64,000 nucleotides of DNA from Planctomycetota bacterium (GCA_020638635.1 JACKIE010000011.1:30620-94619); one strand, 5' to 3'; shown: positions 9,126-18,448, numbered from the stretch's first letter. Translations and numbers: made by a program. Notes: a model not told the origin generated them from the sequence alone.

Positions 9126-9756
9126 ATGGGCCTCCACCGCGATTCAATCCTGCCCGCGCGCCCGCCGCAAGACTTGGAAAAGCGCGTTGCCCACGAAGGA
9201 CGCCAGGAAATGCAACTTCTGTGCTCACGCGGAGGCGCCAAGGCGCAAAGAACTGCAAAACGCCAGGACGCCAGGGTGCGCCACGGCCTTTATCTTGGGC
9301 GGCTGCCTTTCGTTTCGACGAGTCGGAAGACACGCCCACAACAATAGAGCCGTGGCGTTCTTTGCGCCTTGGCGTTGGACAACCGTCCGTGTTCACGAGC
9401 AGCGTTCGGATTACGCCAGGTGCTTTGCGCCTTAGCGCCCCCGCGTGGCCCATGCAGTGGTAGTTGCCTTTCGGCAGCAGCGGCATGCAACCGCGAAGTA
9501 CCGCCCAGGACCGCGAAGAACGGCATAAGCCACGCGGGGGCGCGAGGGCGCGAAGGTCATTCCGACGTTGCAGACTGTCCGGCCAAACAACGGCGATGGG
9601 CCACAAGAACACGAAAACACGAAAGGCACCGCCACAAAACACTTCGACTTTCGTGGCAGTTCTTTTGTGCTTTCGTGTTTTCCTGGCCCCGATCCCATCG
9701 GCCGCAGCGGGCCCAACCACGCCGGGCTCCTGACACGAATGCTTGTAACCCGCAGG
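9126..9756. repeat. non-coding stretch with three long inverted repeats
   Basis: About 630 bp with no supported gene but three successive hairpin units. Unit 1 has 18-bp perfect arms at 9236-9253 and 9357-9374 (CGCCAAGGCGCAAAGAAC and complement). Unit 2 has 15-bp arms at 9435-9449 and 9529-9543. Unit 3 has 13-bp arms at 9613-9625 and 9670-9682 (GAAAACACGAAAG and complement) inside a longer imperfect hairpin. These look like non-autonomous dispersed elements. Confidence 0.7.
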
Positions 9757-10260
9757 TCAGACCGTGCTGGGCAGGGGCAGGATGCTTTCCAGCGGCAGCA
9801 CGGCGCGCGCGAACGCCGGCCACTCAAAGCCGAAAGTGCCCCACTTCTCGCTGCGCGGGCGTGCGATGCGCTGGGCGGCCGCGATCGGCAGCAGGCAGAA
9901 ACGATACACCCCGGCGGGCGTCTCGTGCGGTGTGCAGTCCAGCAGGGCCGCGCGGCCGGGCGCGGCATGCGGCGGCTGGAAGAAGGCGAACAGGAAGGCG
10001 GGCTCGGCCGCGTCCCCCAGCAGGCTCTTCCAGCCCATCATCGAGAACAGGTCCGTGCGCGTGATCCAGGGCCGGTCGCGGCGGCCCTTTAGGTCGAGTG
10101 CCCAGACTGTTTCGAGGCCGTTGACCAGGAAGTCGAAGTTCTTCAGCTGGATGCCGTTCAGCACCGGGCGGCGCGCTTCATTCACGGCCAGGGCGCGCCC
10201 GCCGGCCTCGACCAGCAGGCCGCTGAAGGCCATCTCGTAATGGTTCTTGTCCCCGGCCAT
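9757..10260 (-). CDS. conserved hypothetical, possible PD-(D/E)XK nuclease-like protein
   Basis: A 167-residue protein starting MAGDKNHYEMAFSGLLVEAG. The layout fits a minimal PD-(D/E)XK core: a helix with HYE, then strand KNFDFLV with an Asp, then WALDLKGRR with Asp-x-Lys. I recall similar small proteins from planctomycetes, but the nuclease assignment is inference. The C-terminal half (FLFAFFQPPHAAPGRA, then PAGVYRFCLLP) is unassigned. It has normal composition and a clear ATG. Neighbouring DNA carries repeats on both sides. Confidence 0.6.
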   Translation of the reverse strand: MAGDKNHYEMAFSGLLVEAGGRALAVNEARRPVLNGIQLKNFDFLVNGLETVWALDLKGRRDRPWITRTDLFSMMGWKSLLGDAAEPAFLFAFFQPPHAAPGRAALLDCTPHETPAGVYRFCLLPIAAAQRIARPRSEKWGTFGFEWPAFARAVLPLESILPLPSTV

Positions 10261-10516
10261 GGCCGTAGTGTAGTCGATTGCTGGGCGGTATGAAATCGCG
10301 AAGCGGAGAAGACGTCTTCAATGCGGCCGGCCCCCAGACACCGCGAAAGGCGTTCAACCACGAAGGGCCACCAAGGGCCACGAAGTGACTCACTCAGGCC
10401 GGGCAGTTCTTGGTGGCCCTTAGTGGCTCCCGCCGTTGCCATTAAAGAGCGCGACGGCTTCGGTTTCATAATCCGCAGCGGGGGGCATGCGGGAGCCGAG
10501 CCGCTCGCATGGAACG
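10261..10516. repeat. intergenic hairpin repeat
   Basis: Contains an inverted repeat with 13-bp perfect arms at 10363-10375 and 10409-10421 (AAGGGCCACCAAG and complement). It is of the same general kind as the 9613-9682 unit. No gene is seen. Confidence 0.55.
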
Positions 10517-11827
10517 TTACAGCGAGAGACCCTTCATGCTGCGCAGGGGCGGCAGGGCGTTCAGTGCTGTGATCAGCTCAGGTGCGCTCTGGAAGCGCAG
10601 ATCCTTGTCGCGTTCCACCAGCTTGTCGATTACGGCGCACAGGTCAGGGCTGACGTCGGGCGCCAGGTCGGAAAGTCGCGGGCGCGACTTGGTCAGGTGA
10701 GCCAGTACAACCTGCTGCAGGTTGTCGCCCGGGAACAGCGGAACGCCGCTGAGCAGGTGGAAGAACGTCGCGCCCAGGGAGTACAGGTCGCTGCGGCTGT
10801 CGATCTGTTTGTCGCCGTTTGCCTGTTCGGGGCTGATATAATGAGGCGTGCCGAGCAGGTAGCCCTCGGCTGTCTGGCCCAGGTCGTCGCGCAGGCGTGA
10901 CAGCCCGAAGTCGCCCAGCTTGGCCACGTCATCCTGGCTGACGTATATGTTCCCCGGCTTGATGTCGCGGTGAATCAGGCGCTTTTCCTCGAGGAACTGG
11001 ATGGCCTCCGCCATGTGCAGCATGTAGCGGCGCGCTTTGGCCTCGGGCAGTTTGCCTCCCTCTTCGTGGAGACAGTTGTCGAGGGCCTGCCCCTCGACCA
11101 GCTCCTGCACCATGAAGTGCACGTCCTGGTACTCGCCCATGGTGTAGGTGCGCACGATGTGCGGGTGGATCAGCCGCACGGCGATCTCATTGCTGCGCGC
11201 CAGGCGCTTGATGAAGCCATCTTTCACGGCGGCGAAAGGACTGATGATCTTGAGCGCCACTGGCTTCAGGTTCACCGGCTCCATGGCGCGATACACGGTG
11301 GCAGTGCCGCCCTGGCCAAGCTTGTCGATGATCGTGAAACCGGCAAAGTCCTTGCTGACGATCTGCCCGGTCTCCTTGAAGCGCCGGACAGCGTCGTCCT
11401 CCTCCGCGGATTCCAACCCCTGGGCGGTGGTCTCGTCCAGGTTCTTCTTTACGCCCGAAGCCTTGCGCAGCAGGATGCGCACGCGCGCCGCCAGTTCGGC
11501 CTGGCGGAAGGGCTTTACCAGGTACTCGTCGGCGCCGGCCTCGATGCCCTCCACTACGTCCTGCTCTTCGCCCAGCTGTGACATCAGGATGATCGGCACC
11601 GTGGCCAGGTCCGGGTCGTCGCGCATTTTCTTGGTGGCCTTCAGGCCGCTCAGCTTGGGCATCATGATGTCCATGATGATCAGCGTGGGCTTGAAAGCGC
11701 GGGACTTGTCCAGCGCGTCCTGGCCGTCTACCGCAACCTGCACCTCGAATCCCAGCTTGCGCAACTGCGCGGACAGCACCGTGCGCAGTTCGCGGGAGTC
11801 ATCGGCGATCAGGATGCGTTCGGACAT
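10517..11827 (-). CDS. response-regulator receiver fused to Ser/Thr protein kinase
   Basis: A 436-residue cytoplasmic signalling protein. Residues 1-122 are a CheY-like receiver with the phospho-acceptor Asp53 in MDIMMP and the conserved Lys105 in LVKPF. A linker of about 40 residues leads to a Hanks-type kinase at about 163-430: glycine loop GQGGTATVY, Lys193 in ALK, catalytic HRDIKPGN with Asp288, DFG at 306-308 and GTPHYISPE. All catalytic residues are present, so the kinase should be active and may be controlled by phosphorylation of the receiver from a histidine kinase not in this window. There is no transmembrane segment. The stop codon is followed by repeats. Confidence 0.92.
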   Translation of the reverse strand: MSERILIADDSRELRTVLSAQLRKLGFEVQVAVDGQDALDKSRAFKPTLIIMDIMMPKLSGLKATKKMRDDPDLATVPIILMSQLGEEQDVVEGIEAGADEYLVKPFRQAELAARVRILLRKASGVKKNLDETTAQGLESAEEDDAVRRFKETGQIVSKDFAGFTIIDKLGQGGTATVYRAMEPVNLKPVALKIISPFAAVKDGFIKRLARSNEIAVRLIHPHIVRTYTMGEYQDVHFMVQELVEGQALDNCLHEEGGKLPEAKARRYMLHMAEAIQFLEEKRLIHRDIKPGNIYVSQDDVAKLGDFGLSRLRDDLGQTAEGYLLGTPHYISPEQANGDKQIDSRSDLYSLGATFFHLLSGVPLFPGDNLQQVVLAHLTKSRPRLSDLAPDVSPDLCAVIDKLVERDKDLRFQSAPELITALNALPPLRSMKGLSL

Positions 11828-12000
11828 CGGGTTTCCGGGCCTGGCGGACAGAACCCATTATTCCGGCACGGAGCGCGACGTCAACGGACCCGCAACCGCC
11901 GCGCGTTATGGGTTGCCGGCGTGCGTAAAGCCTGACCGGTAGTTGACAAGCGCCCCAAACAGCGGTAATCGTTGCCCCCCGCGGCCGCAATGCCGCCAAC

Positions 12001-12076
12001 GCACCCGTAGCTCAATGGATAGAGCATCTGACTACGGATCAGAAGGTTGAAGGTTCGACTCCTTCCGGGTGTACCA
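12001..12076 (+). tRNA. tRNA-Arg (anticodon ACG)
   Basis: A full cloverleaf is drawn from the sequence: acceptor GCACCCG/CGGGTGT, D-stem GCTC/GAGC, anticodon stem TCTGA/TCAGA with loop CTACGGA (anticodon ACG at 12034-12036), T-stem GAAGG/CCTTC with loop TTCGACT, and an encoded CCA. The A34 is normally edited to inosine so that it reads the CGU, CGC and CGA codons. Confidence 0.97.
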
Positions 12077-12251
12077 GTCATCAACGAGCGGTCGTGTCAC
12101 CAGGGCGGTGGCGCGACCGCTTCGCTTACGGCCGACCTCGTCCGCCTTTTGGCTGGTTTTGGCCGTCCTGCTTTTCGCCCGCAACGGCTGTCGCAGGGCC
12201 CGACTCACTTGGGTGTACCGGCCCGCCGTTGCCACGCAATCCGGGCATGGG

Positions 12252-12779
12252 CTAGAACCTGATCACGCTGACGGTCTGGATGTCGTCGAACGGAAGGCTG
12301 GCGGTACGGTTGGCGGTACGCACAGCCTCGGCGTCCGGGGCCTCGTACAGGCAGATCATGCGTTTGCGGTCCTTGGCGAAGTAGCTGCGCAGGAACTTCA
12401 CGCGGTGCTGCTGCAGGCACCAGGCGAAGGCGTCTTCCTGGGCCTGCACGTCGTCGAACGCAACCGGCTGCTCCCAGCTGCGGGTCACAAGCACCAGCTC
12501 ACCGGCTTCAGGCTGAACCAGGTCGGGCTCCGGTCCGTGAATCGTGGCGCTGTACACATGGCTGAAGGGCGCGTCGCTGTTTCGGTTGGCGGTGCGCACG
12601 GACTCCGCATCAGGTGCGCGGAACAGGCAATCCAGCCCGCGCCCGTCGCGAGACAAATAGGCACGCACGTGTTCGACACGATGAATGTCTGAGCATCCCC
12701 GCAATCGCGCACGCAGAGCCTGGATGTCGTCAAAGTTGGCGGCCTGTGGCAGTTCGCGCTCGACGATTACCCACTCCAT
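12252..12779 (-). CDS. tandem DUF4242 (SCO4226-like) protein
   Basis: A 175-residue protein made of two DUF4242 units. Each unit holds the pattern RSYFAKDRKRMICLYEAPDA followed by EAVRTANR (second unit) or RAYLSRDGRGLDCLFRAPDA followed by ESVRTANR (first unit). Single-unit members such as Streptomyces SCO4226 bind nickel; whether this one binds metal is not known. Its ATG overlaps the stop codon of the upstream regulator gene (TGATG), so the two are translationally coupled and probably work together. No signal peptide. The duplication appears old because the halves differ a lot. Confidence 0.8.
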   Translation of the reverse strand: MEWVIVERELPQAANFDDIQALRARLRGCSDIHRVEHVRAYLSRDGRGLDCLFRAPDAESVRTANRNSDAPFSHVYSATIHGPEPDLVQPEAGELVLVTRSWEQPVAFDDVQAQEDAFAWCLQQHRVKFLRSYFAKDRKRMICLYEAPDAEAVRTANRTASLPFDDIQTVSVIRF

Positions 12780-15778
12780 CAGCGACTCCTCCCCGCTCCG
12801 GCCACGGCTTCAACCTTTTCTCTGACCTTGCGCGCCAGTCGCTCGGCCGGGAGCTTTCCTAGTGCGGCAACCTGCTGCTTTGCCGCCCGGGTATCGCCGT
12901 TTGCCTCCGCGGCCTGCAGCAGCAGCAGCCTGGCGGCGGCGGCATCTGTGAGGCGCTGCAACAGCTCGGCCAGCTGCAATGCTTCCGTGGCGCGCGCCGC
13001 CGCCTGGCCGGTGCGGGCCTGCCGCACGTCCAGCGCGGCCATTTGAATAAGCGCGTGCAGCAGGTGCTGCTTGGCGTCTACCTCGCGCAGCTGCGCGACG
13101 TCGCGCTCGAACTCGGATTGCGCGTCCTGCCCCGCAGCCTGGCGCGCGACATCCAGCATCACCGCGGCGCAAGGCGCTTCGCTGCCGCCGCGCAGCTTCT
13201 GGCCGATCTCAAGCAACTCCTTGGCCAGCGGCAGCGCGGCGTCGGTATTGCCGCGTTCGAGCTCAAGCAACAGCCGGTGATCCAGCACCTGGAATTCGGA
13301 GACGCGGTCGCCGCGCGCACGTGCCAGCGACTGCGCGCGCTCGAACAGCCCGGCGGCTTCTTCCACTTTCCCCTCGTGCAGTCGCAGCATGCCGGCCGCG
13401 TGCAGCATGCCCGCGGATTCCACGCCGCTGCGGCGCGCCATGGCGTTGGCTTCGAGCAGCAGGGCCTCGGCCTGACCGAGGTCGCGCTCGAGCATGGCGA
13501 GACAGCGGGCGGCCTCGGCCATGGCGAGCGCGCGCTGCTCGGGGCCGGCGTCGCGGCTGGCGACCTCGGCACGCATCATCTGGCGCTGGGCGTCGCCCCA
13601 TTCGCCCCCCTCCCAGCGCAGCCAGGCCGCCATGTGGAAGCCGAGCCGCGCGTGCTCAAGGCAGCCGAGGTCCAGCGCGTGCTCGGCCAGTTGCTGCAGC
13701 TCGTCGGCGGTTCGGCCCAGCTTCTCGGGCTTGCGGGCGCCCAGCTGTACCTCGTGCAGTTCCAGCATCAGGCGTGTGCGCTGCGGGTCATCGAGCTTTG
13801 CGGCGAAAGCCATGCCGCGGCGCGCGAAGCCGTCGGCCTCGCTGCCCGCGTACAGGCGCAGGCAACGGCGACCGGCAGTCACGCAGCTTTCGGCGGCCAG
13901 CTTGAACTCGCCGGCCTGCGAGGCGTGGTGGGCGACGTCGGCGGCGATGCGGCCGTCCGGGTCTTCGCGCGCCGCCAGCAGTTGCGCGACTTTCAGGTGC
14001 ATCAGGCGTCTACGCGGGCCGGACAACTCGTCGTAGATGGCGCGGCGTGTGATCTCGTGAGGGAATGAGAACGCGCCCAGCGGCGTGCGCGCGTCGGGTG
14101 CGCTCTGCATCAGGGCGTAGCGCTCGAGGATCTCCAGCGCTTCCACCAGTTGCTCCGGGGATTGGTTCGCCAGCTCCGCCAGCAGATCTACGGGCGCGAA
14201 ACACCCCACCACGGCTCCCCAGCGCAGTATCTCGAGCGCGCCGTCCGGCAGGGTTTCGGTGCGTTCGCGGATCGCGCCCGTGATTGACGCCGGCAGCGAA
14301 TCGCGCCCTTGTGCGCCACGTGCGAGTTCGAGGGCAAACAGTGGGTTGCCTCCGCTGTCGCGGAAGATCGCGTCCGCGTCGGCATCAGGGGCGACGCTGC
14401 GGATCAGCTTGCCCGCATCGGCCTGGTGCAGGGGCGCAAGCTCGCGCTCGTGCAGCAGGCCGTCGCGGTTGAACTGGCGCACCAACCGCAAGGCAGCATC
14501 GTTGTCCGGCAACTCGCCGGCGCGGCCCGCCAGCAGCAGCAGCAGCGGGCGGTGTTTGTTCGTGCGCACGGCGTAGTGCAGCAGCTCGATGCTGGCGGCG
14601 TCGAGCCATTGCACGTCATCCAGCATCAACACCACGGGCGGCGCGGAATGCGCCCGTGCGGCGATCAACTCGCTGATTGCGCCGAACAGCTGCTCCCGGC
14701 TGCCGCCTTGTCGTGCGGCCGCGCCCAGCAGCGGGGCCAACTCTCCCGCCAGCTCGGCGCCGATGGCATGTTTCGAGATGCGGCCGAGCGCGTCGATCCA
14801 CGGTCCATAGGGTCGATCCTGCTCGATCTCGAACGAGCGCCCGGCCAGCACCGTGGCGCCGGCCCGCGCAAGCTGCTGAGCAAGCTCATCCATCAGCCGG
14901 GACTTGCCGATTCCAGGCGGCCCTGACAGCAGTAGGCCATGGGCGCGGCGCTTCTCGCGTGCGGATTCGGCCAGTGCGGCGATTTCACCGAGTTCCGTGT
15001 CGCGCCCGACCAGGGGGGCGCGGATGGCGGTCGCCGTTTCGGCGCGCCGGGCGGGTTCCGCGGCGGGTGTCCTGGGCTGAACCTGTGTGGCCTGCAGCAA
15101 CTCGGGTCCCGGTTGCTCGCCCAACTCCGCCAGAAGGCGCCTGGCGGCCTCCAGCTGATTCTGCGCCTCGCGGTGACGGCCGGCAGCAACCAGCAGCCGC
15201 ACCAATTGCGCCTGCACAGGTTGGCTGAACGGATCGACGTGCGCCAGCCGGCGCGCCAAGGGCAGGGCGCTATCCGGGTCGGGCTTTCGGCGCACGCCCT
15301 CGGCCAGCAGGCGGGCGTGGGCGCGGCGCGCGGTTTCGCGCTGGCCCGCGACCCAGCCGTGGAAATCCGTGAACTCGGTGAGTTCCAATCCTTCCAGGAA
15401 CTCGCCACGCACCTGGGCGAGCAATCGCTCTAGCTCGTCGTCACTGAGCTTGCCCGGCTCAGCCGCGCACAGGAGGTGCAAGTCTACAAGCGCGCCTTGC
15501 GCCTCGAATACCACCTCTTCGCGGGTAGCCTTGAGGCGCTCAATGTCGTCGTTCACCAGCGGGCGCAGCTTGGAGAGGCACCAGCGCAGCGCGCCGCGCG
15601 GGTCGTCGGCCACGTCCCACAGCAGGTCGCAGAGGCGGTCGCGCCGCTGCGGCTTGGCCGTGACCGCCAGGTAGGCCAGCAGCGCGCGGGTTTTCTTTGA
15701 CTGCGGCAGCTCCACAGCCTCGCCGTCGCGCAGCACGCGCACCTCACCCAGCAACCCGATTTCCAGACCGGCGTCCAT
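12779..15778 (-). CDS. BTAD-type regulator with STAND ATPase and TPR domains
   Basis: A 999-residue signal-transduction protein. Residues 1-105 are a winged-helix DNA-binding domain of the OmpR/SARP type, 110-235 a bacterial transcriptional activation domain (helical repeats), then an AAA/STAND ATPase with Walker A GPPGIGKS at 286-293 and Walker B VVLMLDDVQWLD around 382-393. The C-terminal half is a chain of tetratricopeptide-like repeats. Such proteins are large activators that bind ATP and a small ligand or protein. It starts 7 bp downstream of the BTAD-hydrolase gene and overlaps the DUF4242 gene, making a three-gene operon. The DNA targets are unknown. Confidence 0.88.
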   Translation of the reverse strand: MDAGLEIGLLGEVRVLRDGEAVELPQSKKTRALLAYLAVTAKPQRRDRLCDLLWDVADDPRGALRWCLSKLRPLVNDDIERLKATREEVVFEAQGALVDLHLLCAAEPGKLSDDELERLLAQVRGEFLEGLELTEFTDFHGWVAGQRETARRAHARLLAEGVRRKPDPDSALPLARRLAHVDPFSQPVQAQLVRLLVAAGRHREAQNQLEAARRLLAELGEQPGPELLQATQVQPRTPAAEPARRAETATAIRAPLVGRDTELGEIAALAESAREKRRAHGLLLSGPPGIGKSRLMDELAQQLARAGATVLAGRSFEIEQDRPYGPWIDALGRISKHAIGAELAGELAPLLGAAARQGGSREQLFGAISELIAARAHSAPPVVLMLDDVQWLDAASIELLHYAVRTNKHRPLLLLLAGRAGELPDNDAALRLVRQFNRDGLLHERELAPLHQADAGKLIRSVAPDADADAIFRDSGGNPLFALELARGAQGRDSLPASITGAIRERTETLPDGALEILRWGAVVGCFAPVDLLAELANQSPEQLVEALEILERYALMQSAPDARTPLGAFSFPHEITRRAIYDELSGPRRRLMHLKVAQLLAAREDPDGRIAADVAHHASQAGEFKLAAESCVTAGRRCLRLYAGSEADGFARRGMAFAAKLDDPQRTRLMLELHEVQLGARKPEKLGRTADELQQLAEHALDLGCLEHARLGFHMAAWLRWEGGEWGDAQRQMMRAEVASRDAGPEQRALAMAEAARCLAMLERDLGQAEALLLEANAMARRSGVESAGMLHAAGMLRLHEGKVEEAAGLFERAQSLARARGDRVSEFQVLDHRLLLELERGNTDAALPLAKELLEIGQKLRGGSEAPCAAVMLDVARQAAGQDAQSEFERDVAQLREVDAKQHLLHALIQMAALDVRQARTGQAAARATEALQLAELLQRLTDAAAARLLLLQAAEANGDTRAAKQQVAALGKLPAERLARKVREKVEAVAGAGRSR

Positions 15779-15784
15779 GTGCGG

Positions 15785-17440
15785 CTAGTTTGTTAAAAGG
15801 AAGCGGCGTACTTCCAGCATGAATTTCGACCATGCCGGCTCGTCCTCAAGCAGCAGGTGGTTGCGGCTTTCCAACGGCACGAAGCGTGCGCCGGCAATCC
15901 CGCCCGCGAGGCGGCGGCCTTCCTCGAAGGGCACGGTTTCGTCCCCCGCGGCGTGCAGCACCAGGGTGGGCGCTTGCACCCGGCCCAGCAGCTCCGTGAC
16001 GTCCGTGTCGCCGCTGATGGTGCGGATTGCCACGGCGTTCTCCGGCGAGCACGACACGCGCTGCAGCTTGTTGAACCAGTCGGCTTGCTCGGGCGTCGCC
16101 CCCGGCATGAACAATGAGGTGAACAGCTGCCGGAAGGCCGGATTCTCCTGCCCCCAGCCGTAGCGCATCAGGTTCAGCATCGCCTCGGCGGCCTGCAGCT
16201 TCGCGGGCGTTGCGCGTTTGCGCCAGCCGCGCGCGTAGCCACCGTACAGCACGAGTTTGCTGACGCGTTCCGGGTGGCGAGCCGCGTAGGCCACCGCTAC
16301 GGCGCAGCCCTGGGAGATGCCCAGGATCGGCACGCGTTCAGCGCCGACAGCGTCCATCACGGTCGCAAAGTCCTCAACGAAACGATCGAACGCAAACGTG
16401 GGTACATTCCAGTCGCTGAGCCCGTTGCCGCGCTGGTCATGGCGCAGCAGCGTGAAGTCTTTCGAGAGGTCGCGCGCCAGGTGACGCCAAAGGGGGCTGT
16501 ACCAGTCGTACTCAAGATGCGTCAGCCAATTGCTGGTCTTTACCAGCAGGGGTCCCCGGCCGATGGTGGCGTAAGCGAGTTGAACGCCGTCGGAGGCGCG
16601 ACAAAAACCGATGCGCTGCGCCGGCGGCGCGTCGTGCGGCCCCCCGGACTGCGCTTCGCGAATCGCGGTGGTGAGCAGGCCCACCGGCTCAACCTGGAGC
16701 CGTTTCAGGGTGTGCTGCGCCGCGGCGTAGTGTTCCTCGGCGTCGCGCGCGCGGCCGAGGCGCACCAACAGCCGCACGACGCGAGCCTGGCTGTCCTCGA
16801 CCTGCGGCTCCAGGCGCGCCAGAATGCGGGCATGCTGCAGCGCGCGCTCGGGGTCGTGCTCCAGTTTGTCCAGCAGGGCTCGCAGTGTCCCTGCGCGCAT
16901 GCGGCGAGCGCGCTGCCGCTGGGCCAGGCACCAGGCGTGGAACTCATGGTGGTCCGGCAACTCGACGCCCTCCAGGAACTCGCCCTGGGTCTGCTCGAGC
17001 ACGGCTTCTAGCTGAAGCGGGTCCATGGCCGTGGCGTTTTTCCAGGCGTGCTCCAGGTCGGACAAGTCGAGGTCAAGCTCGGTGGTTTCCAGCCGCACGC
17101 TGGTGCGGTCGGCGACCACGCGGGCGTGTCCGTCGCCGTCCAGCGCGGGGCGCAGCTTCGACAGGCACCAGCGCAGCGCGCCGCGCGGGTCGTCGGCGAC
17201 GTCCCACAGCAGGTTGCACAATTGCTCGCGAGTGTGGGGCTTGCCGCTCACGGCCAGCCAGGCCAGCAGCGCGCGCGCCTTGCGCGACTGCGGCAGATCG
17301 ACAGGAACGCCGTCGTGCAACACGCGAAGCTCACCGAGCAGCTTGATTCTCAGATGGTTTGCGCCCATCGGGACCAGTTTTGCCGTTTTCACACGGTTCC
17401 GGGCTGAAAAACTTTCGTTTTCCTGCGTTACCACGGTCAC
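15785..17440 (-). CDS. BTAD-type regulator fused to alpha/beta hydrolase
   Basis: A 551-residue fusion. Residues of about 29-120 form a winged helix, clearly related to the one in the next gene (shared stretch WDVADDPRGALRWCLSKLRP); about 125-262 is the BTAD helical domain; about 275-551 is an alpha/beta hydrolase with nucleophile elbow GISQG (Ser376), Asp500 in AAGDETVP and His528 in SRNHLLL, plus the oxyanion-side RHDQRGNGLSD. The catalytic triad is intact. The architecture suggests a regulator that senses or processes a small molecule with its hydrolase part. A start at the internal Met (17368, MGANHL) is also possible. First gene of the run down to 12252. Confidence 0.85.
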   Translation of the reverse strand: MTVVTQENESFSARNRVKTAKLVPMGANHLRIKLLGELRVLHDGVPVDLPQSRKARALLAWLAVSGKPHTREQLCNLLWDVADDPRGALRWCLSKLRPALDGDGHARVVADRTSVRLETTELDLDLSDLEHAWKNATAMDPLQLEAVLEQTQGEFLEGVELPDHHEFHAWCLAQRQRARRMRAGTLRALLDKLEHDPERALQHARILARLEPQVEDSQARVVRLLVRLGRARDAEEHYAAAQHTLKRLQVEPVGLLTTAIREAQSGGPHDAPPAQRIGFCRASDGVQLAYATIGRGPLLVKTSNWLTHLEYDWYSPLWRHLARDLSKDFTLLRHDQRGNGLSDWNVPTFAFDRFVEDFATVMDAVGAERVPILGISQGCAVAVAYAARHPERVSKLVLYGGYARGWRKRATPAKLQAAEAMLNLMRYGWGQENPAFRQLFTSLFMPGATPEQADWFNKLQRVSCSPENAVAIRTISGDTDVTELLGRVQAPTLVLHAAGDETVPFEEGRRLAGGIAGARFVPLESRNHLLLEDEPAWSKFMLEVRRFLLTN

Positions 17441-17523
17441 TCAAACGCTTCCTCACACGGTCGCACCCTACCTTTCTCCCGTGGGCGGATGGGCCGCCCG
17501 AACAAACAGACGGGAGCAACACA

Positions 17524-18441
17524 ATGACCACCGCTATCAAGTACAGCTTCGAAGACGTCCTGGCCGCTTCACAGAAAATCAACTGGAAGTTCGAGGACAT
17601 CATCGGGGGCAACAAGCGCCTCGACTTCAGCCGGCCCTTCCTGCCCGAGGGCCTGGCGCGAACCGAGGAGCTGGCTTTCCTGAACGCCGACGAGCGCCGG
17701 GCGCTCAGCCAGATTCGCGGCAACGCCTACCTGAACATTTTCGGGCTGGTCGAGGAATTCATCCTGCCCTTCGTGCTCGACCACGCCCGCCCCAGCCTGG
17801 CCGGCGACGACCATCGCACCAGGGCGCTGCTGCAGTTCGCCGGCGAAGAGGCCAAGCACATCCACCTGTTCAAGACCTTCGCCGAGGAGTTCCGCAAGGG
17901 CTTCGGCCACGAGTGCCAGATGATCGGCCCGCCCCAGGCCATCGCCCGCGAGGTACTGAGCCACCACCCGCTAGGCGTGGCGCTGGTGATCCTGCACATC
18001 GAGTGGATGACCCAAAGGCACTTCATCGAGGCCATCACCGGCGACCTCGAGATCGACCCGCAGTTCAAGAGCCTGCTGCGCCATCACTGGATGGAAGAGG
18101 CCCAGCACGCGAAGCTCGACACACTCATGGTCGAGGCCATCGCCGACAACTGCACCCCCGGCGAGATCGAGCACGGCGTGGACGAGTACCTGGCGATCGG
18201 CGGCTTCATCGACGAAGGTCTCAAGGCCCAGACCCAGTTCGACCTCGACGCCTTTGAACGCGCCACCAGCTGCGTACTCAACGTGGAGGAGCGCGAAGAG
18301 TTCCTGCGCGTGCAGCACCAGGCCAATCGCTGGACCTACCTCGGGACCGGCATGTCGCACCCCGAGTTCCTGAAAACCGTGGGCATGCTGAGCGAGACCC
18401 AGCGCGCCCGCCTTGAACAAGTCGCGCCGGCGTTCTGCTAG
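17524..18441 (+). CDS. AurF-like diiron protein (ferritin-like fold)
   Basis: A 305-residue protein with ligand motifs of a diiron enzyme: EExxH at 108-112 (GEEAKHIHLF) and HxxxExxH at 188-195 (HWMEEAQH), with Glu77/78 and Glu160 as further candidates. The HxxxExxH pattern is the one used by AurF, the p-aminobenzoate N-oxygenase, so the protein is probably an N-oxygenase or related oxidase; the substrate is unknown. The start at 17524 is chosen because GGGAGC precedes it and the 55 upstream codons are non-conserved. It is followed at 53 bp by the ArsM-like gene, which may be co-transcribed. A hairpin lies between them. Confidence 0.75.
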   Translation: MTTAIKYSFEDVLAASQKINWKFEDIIGGNKRLDFSRPFLPEGLARTEELAFLNADERRALSQIRGNAYLNIFGLVEEFILPFVLDHARPSLAGDDHRTRALLQFAGEEAKHIHLFKTFAEEFRKGFGHECQMIGPPQAIAREVLSHHPLGVALVILHIEWMTQRHFIEAITGDLEIDPQFKSLLRHHWMEEAQHAKLDTLMVEAIADNCTPGEIEHGVDEYLAIGGFIDEGLKAQTQFDLDAFERATSCVLNVEEREEFLRVQHQANRWTYLGTGMSHPEFLKTVGMLSETQRARLEQVAPAFC

Positions 18442-18448
18442 CGCCCGA

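Noticed and set aside
8001..9347. 448-codon plus-strand frame over purQ
   Set aside because: Antisense to purQ, which has complete catalytic motifs.
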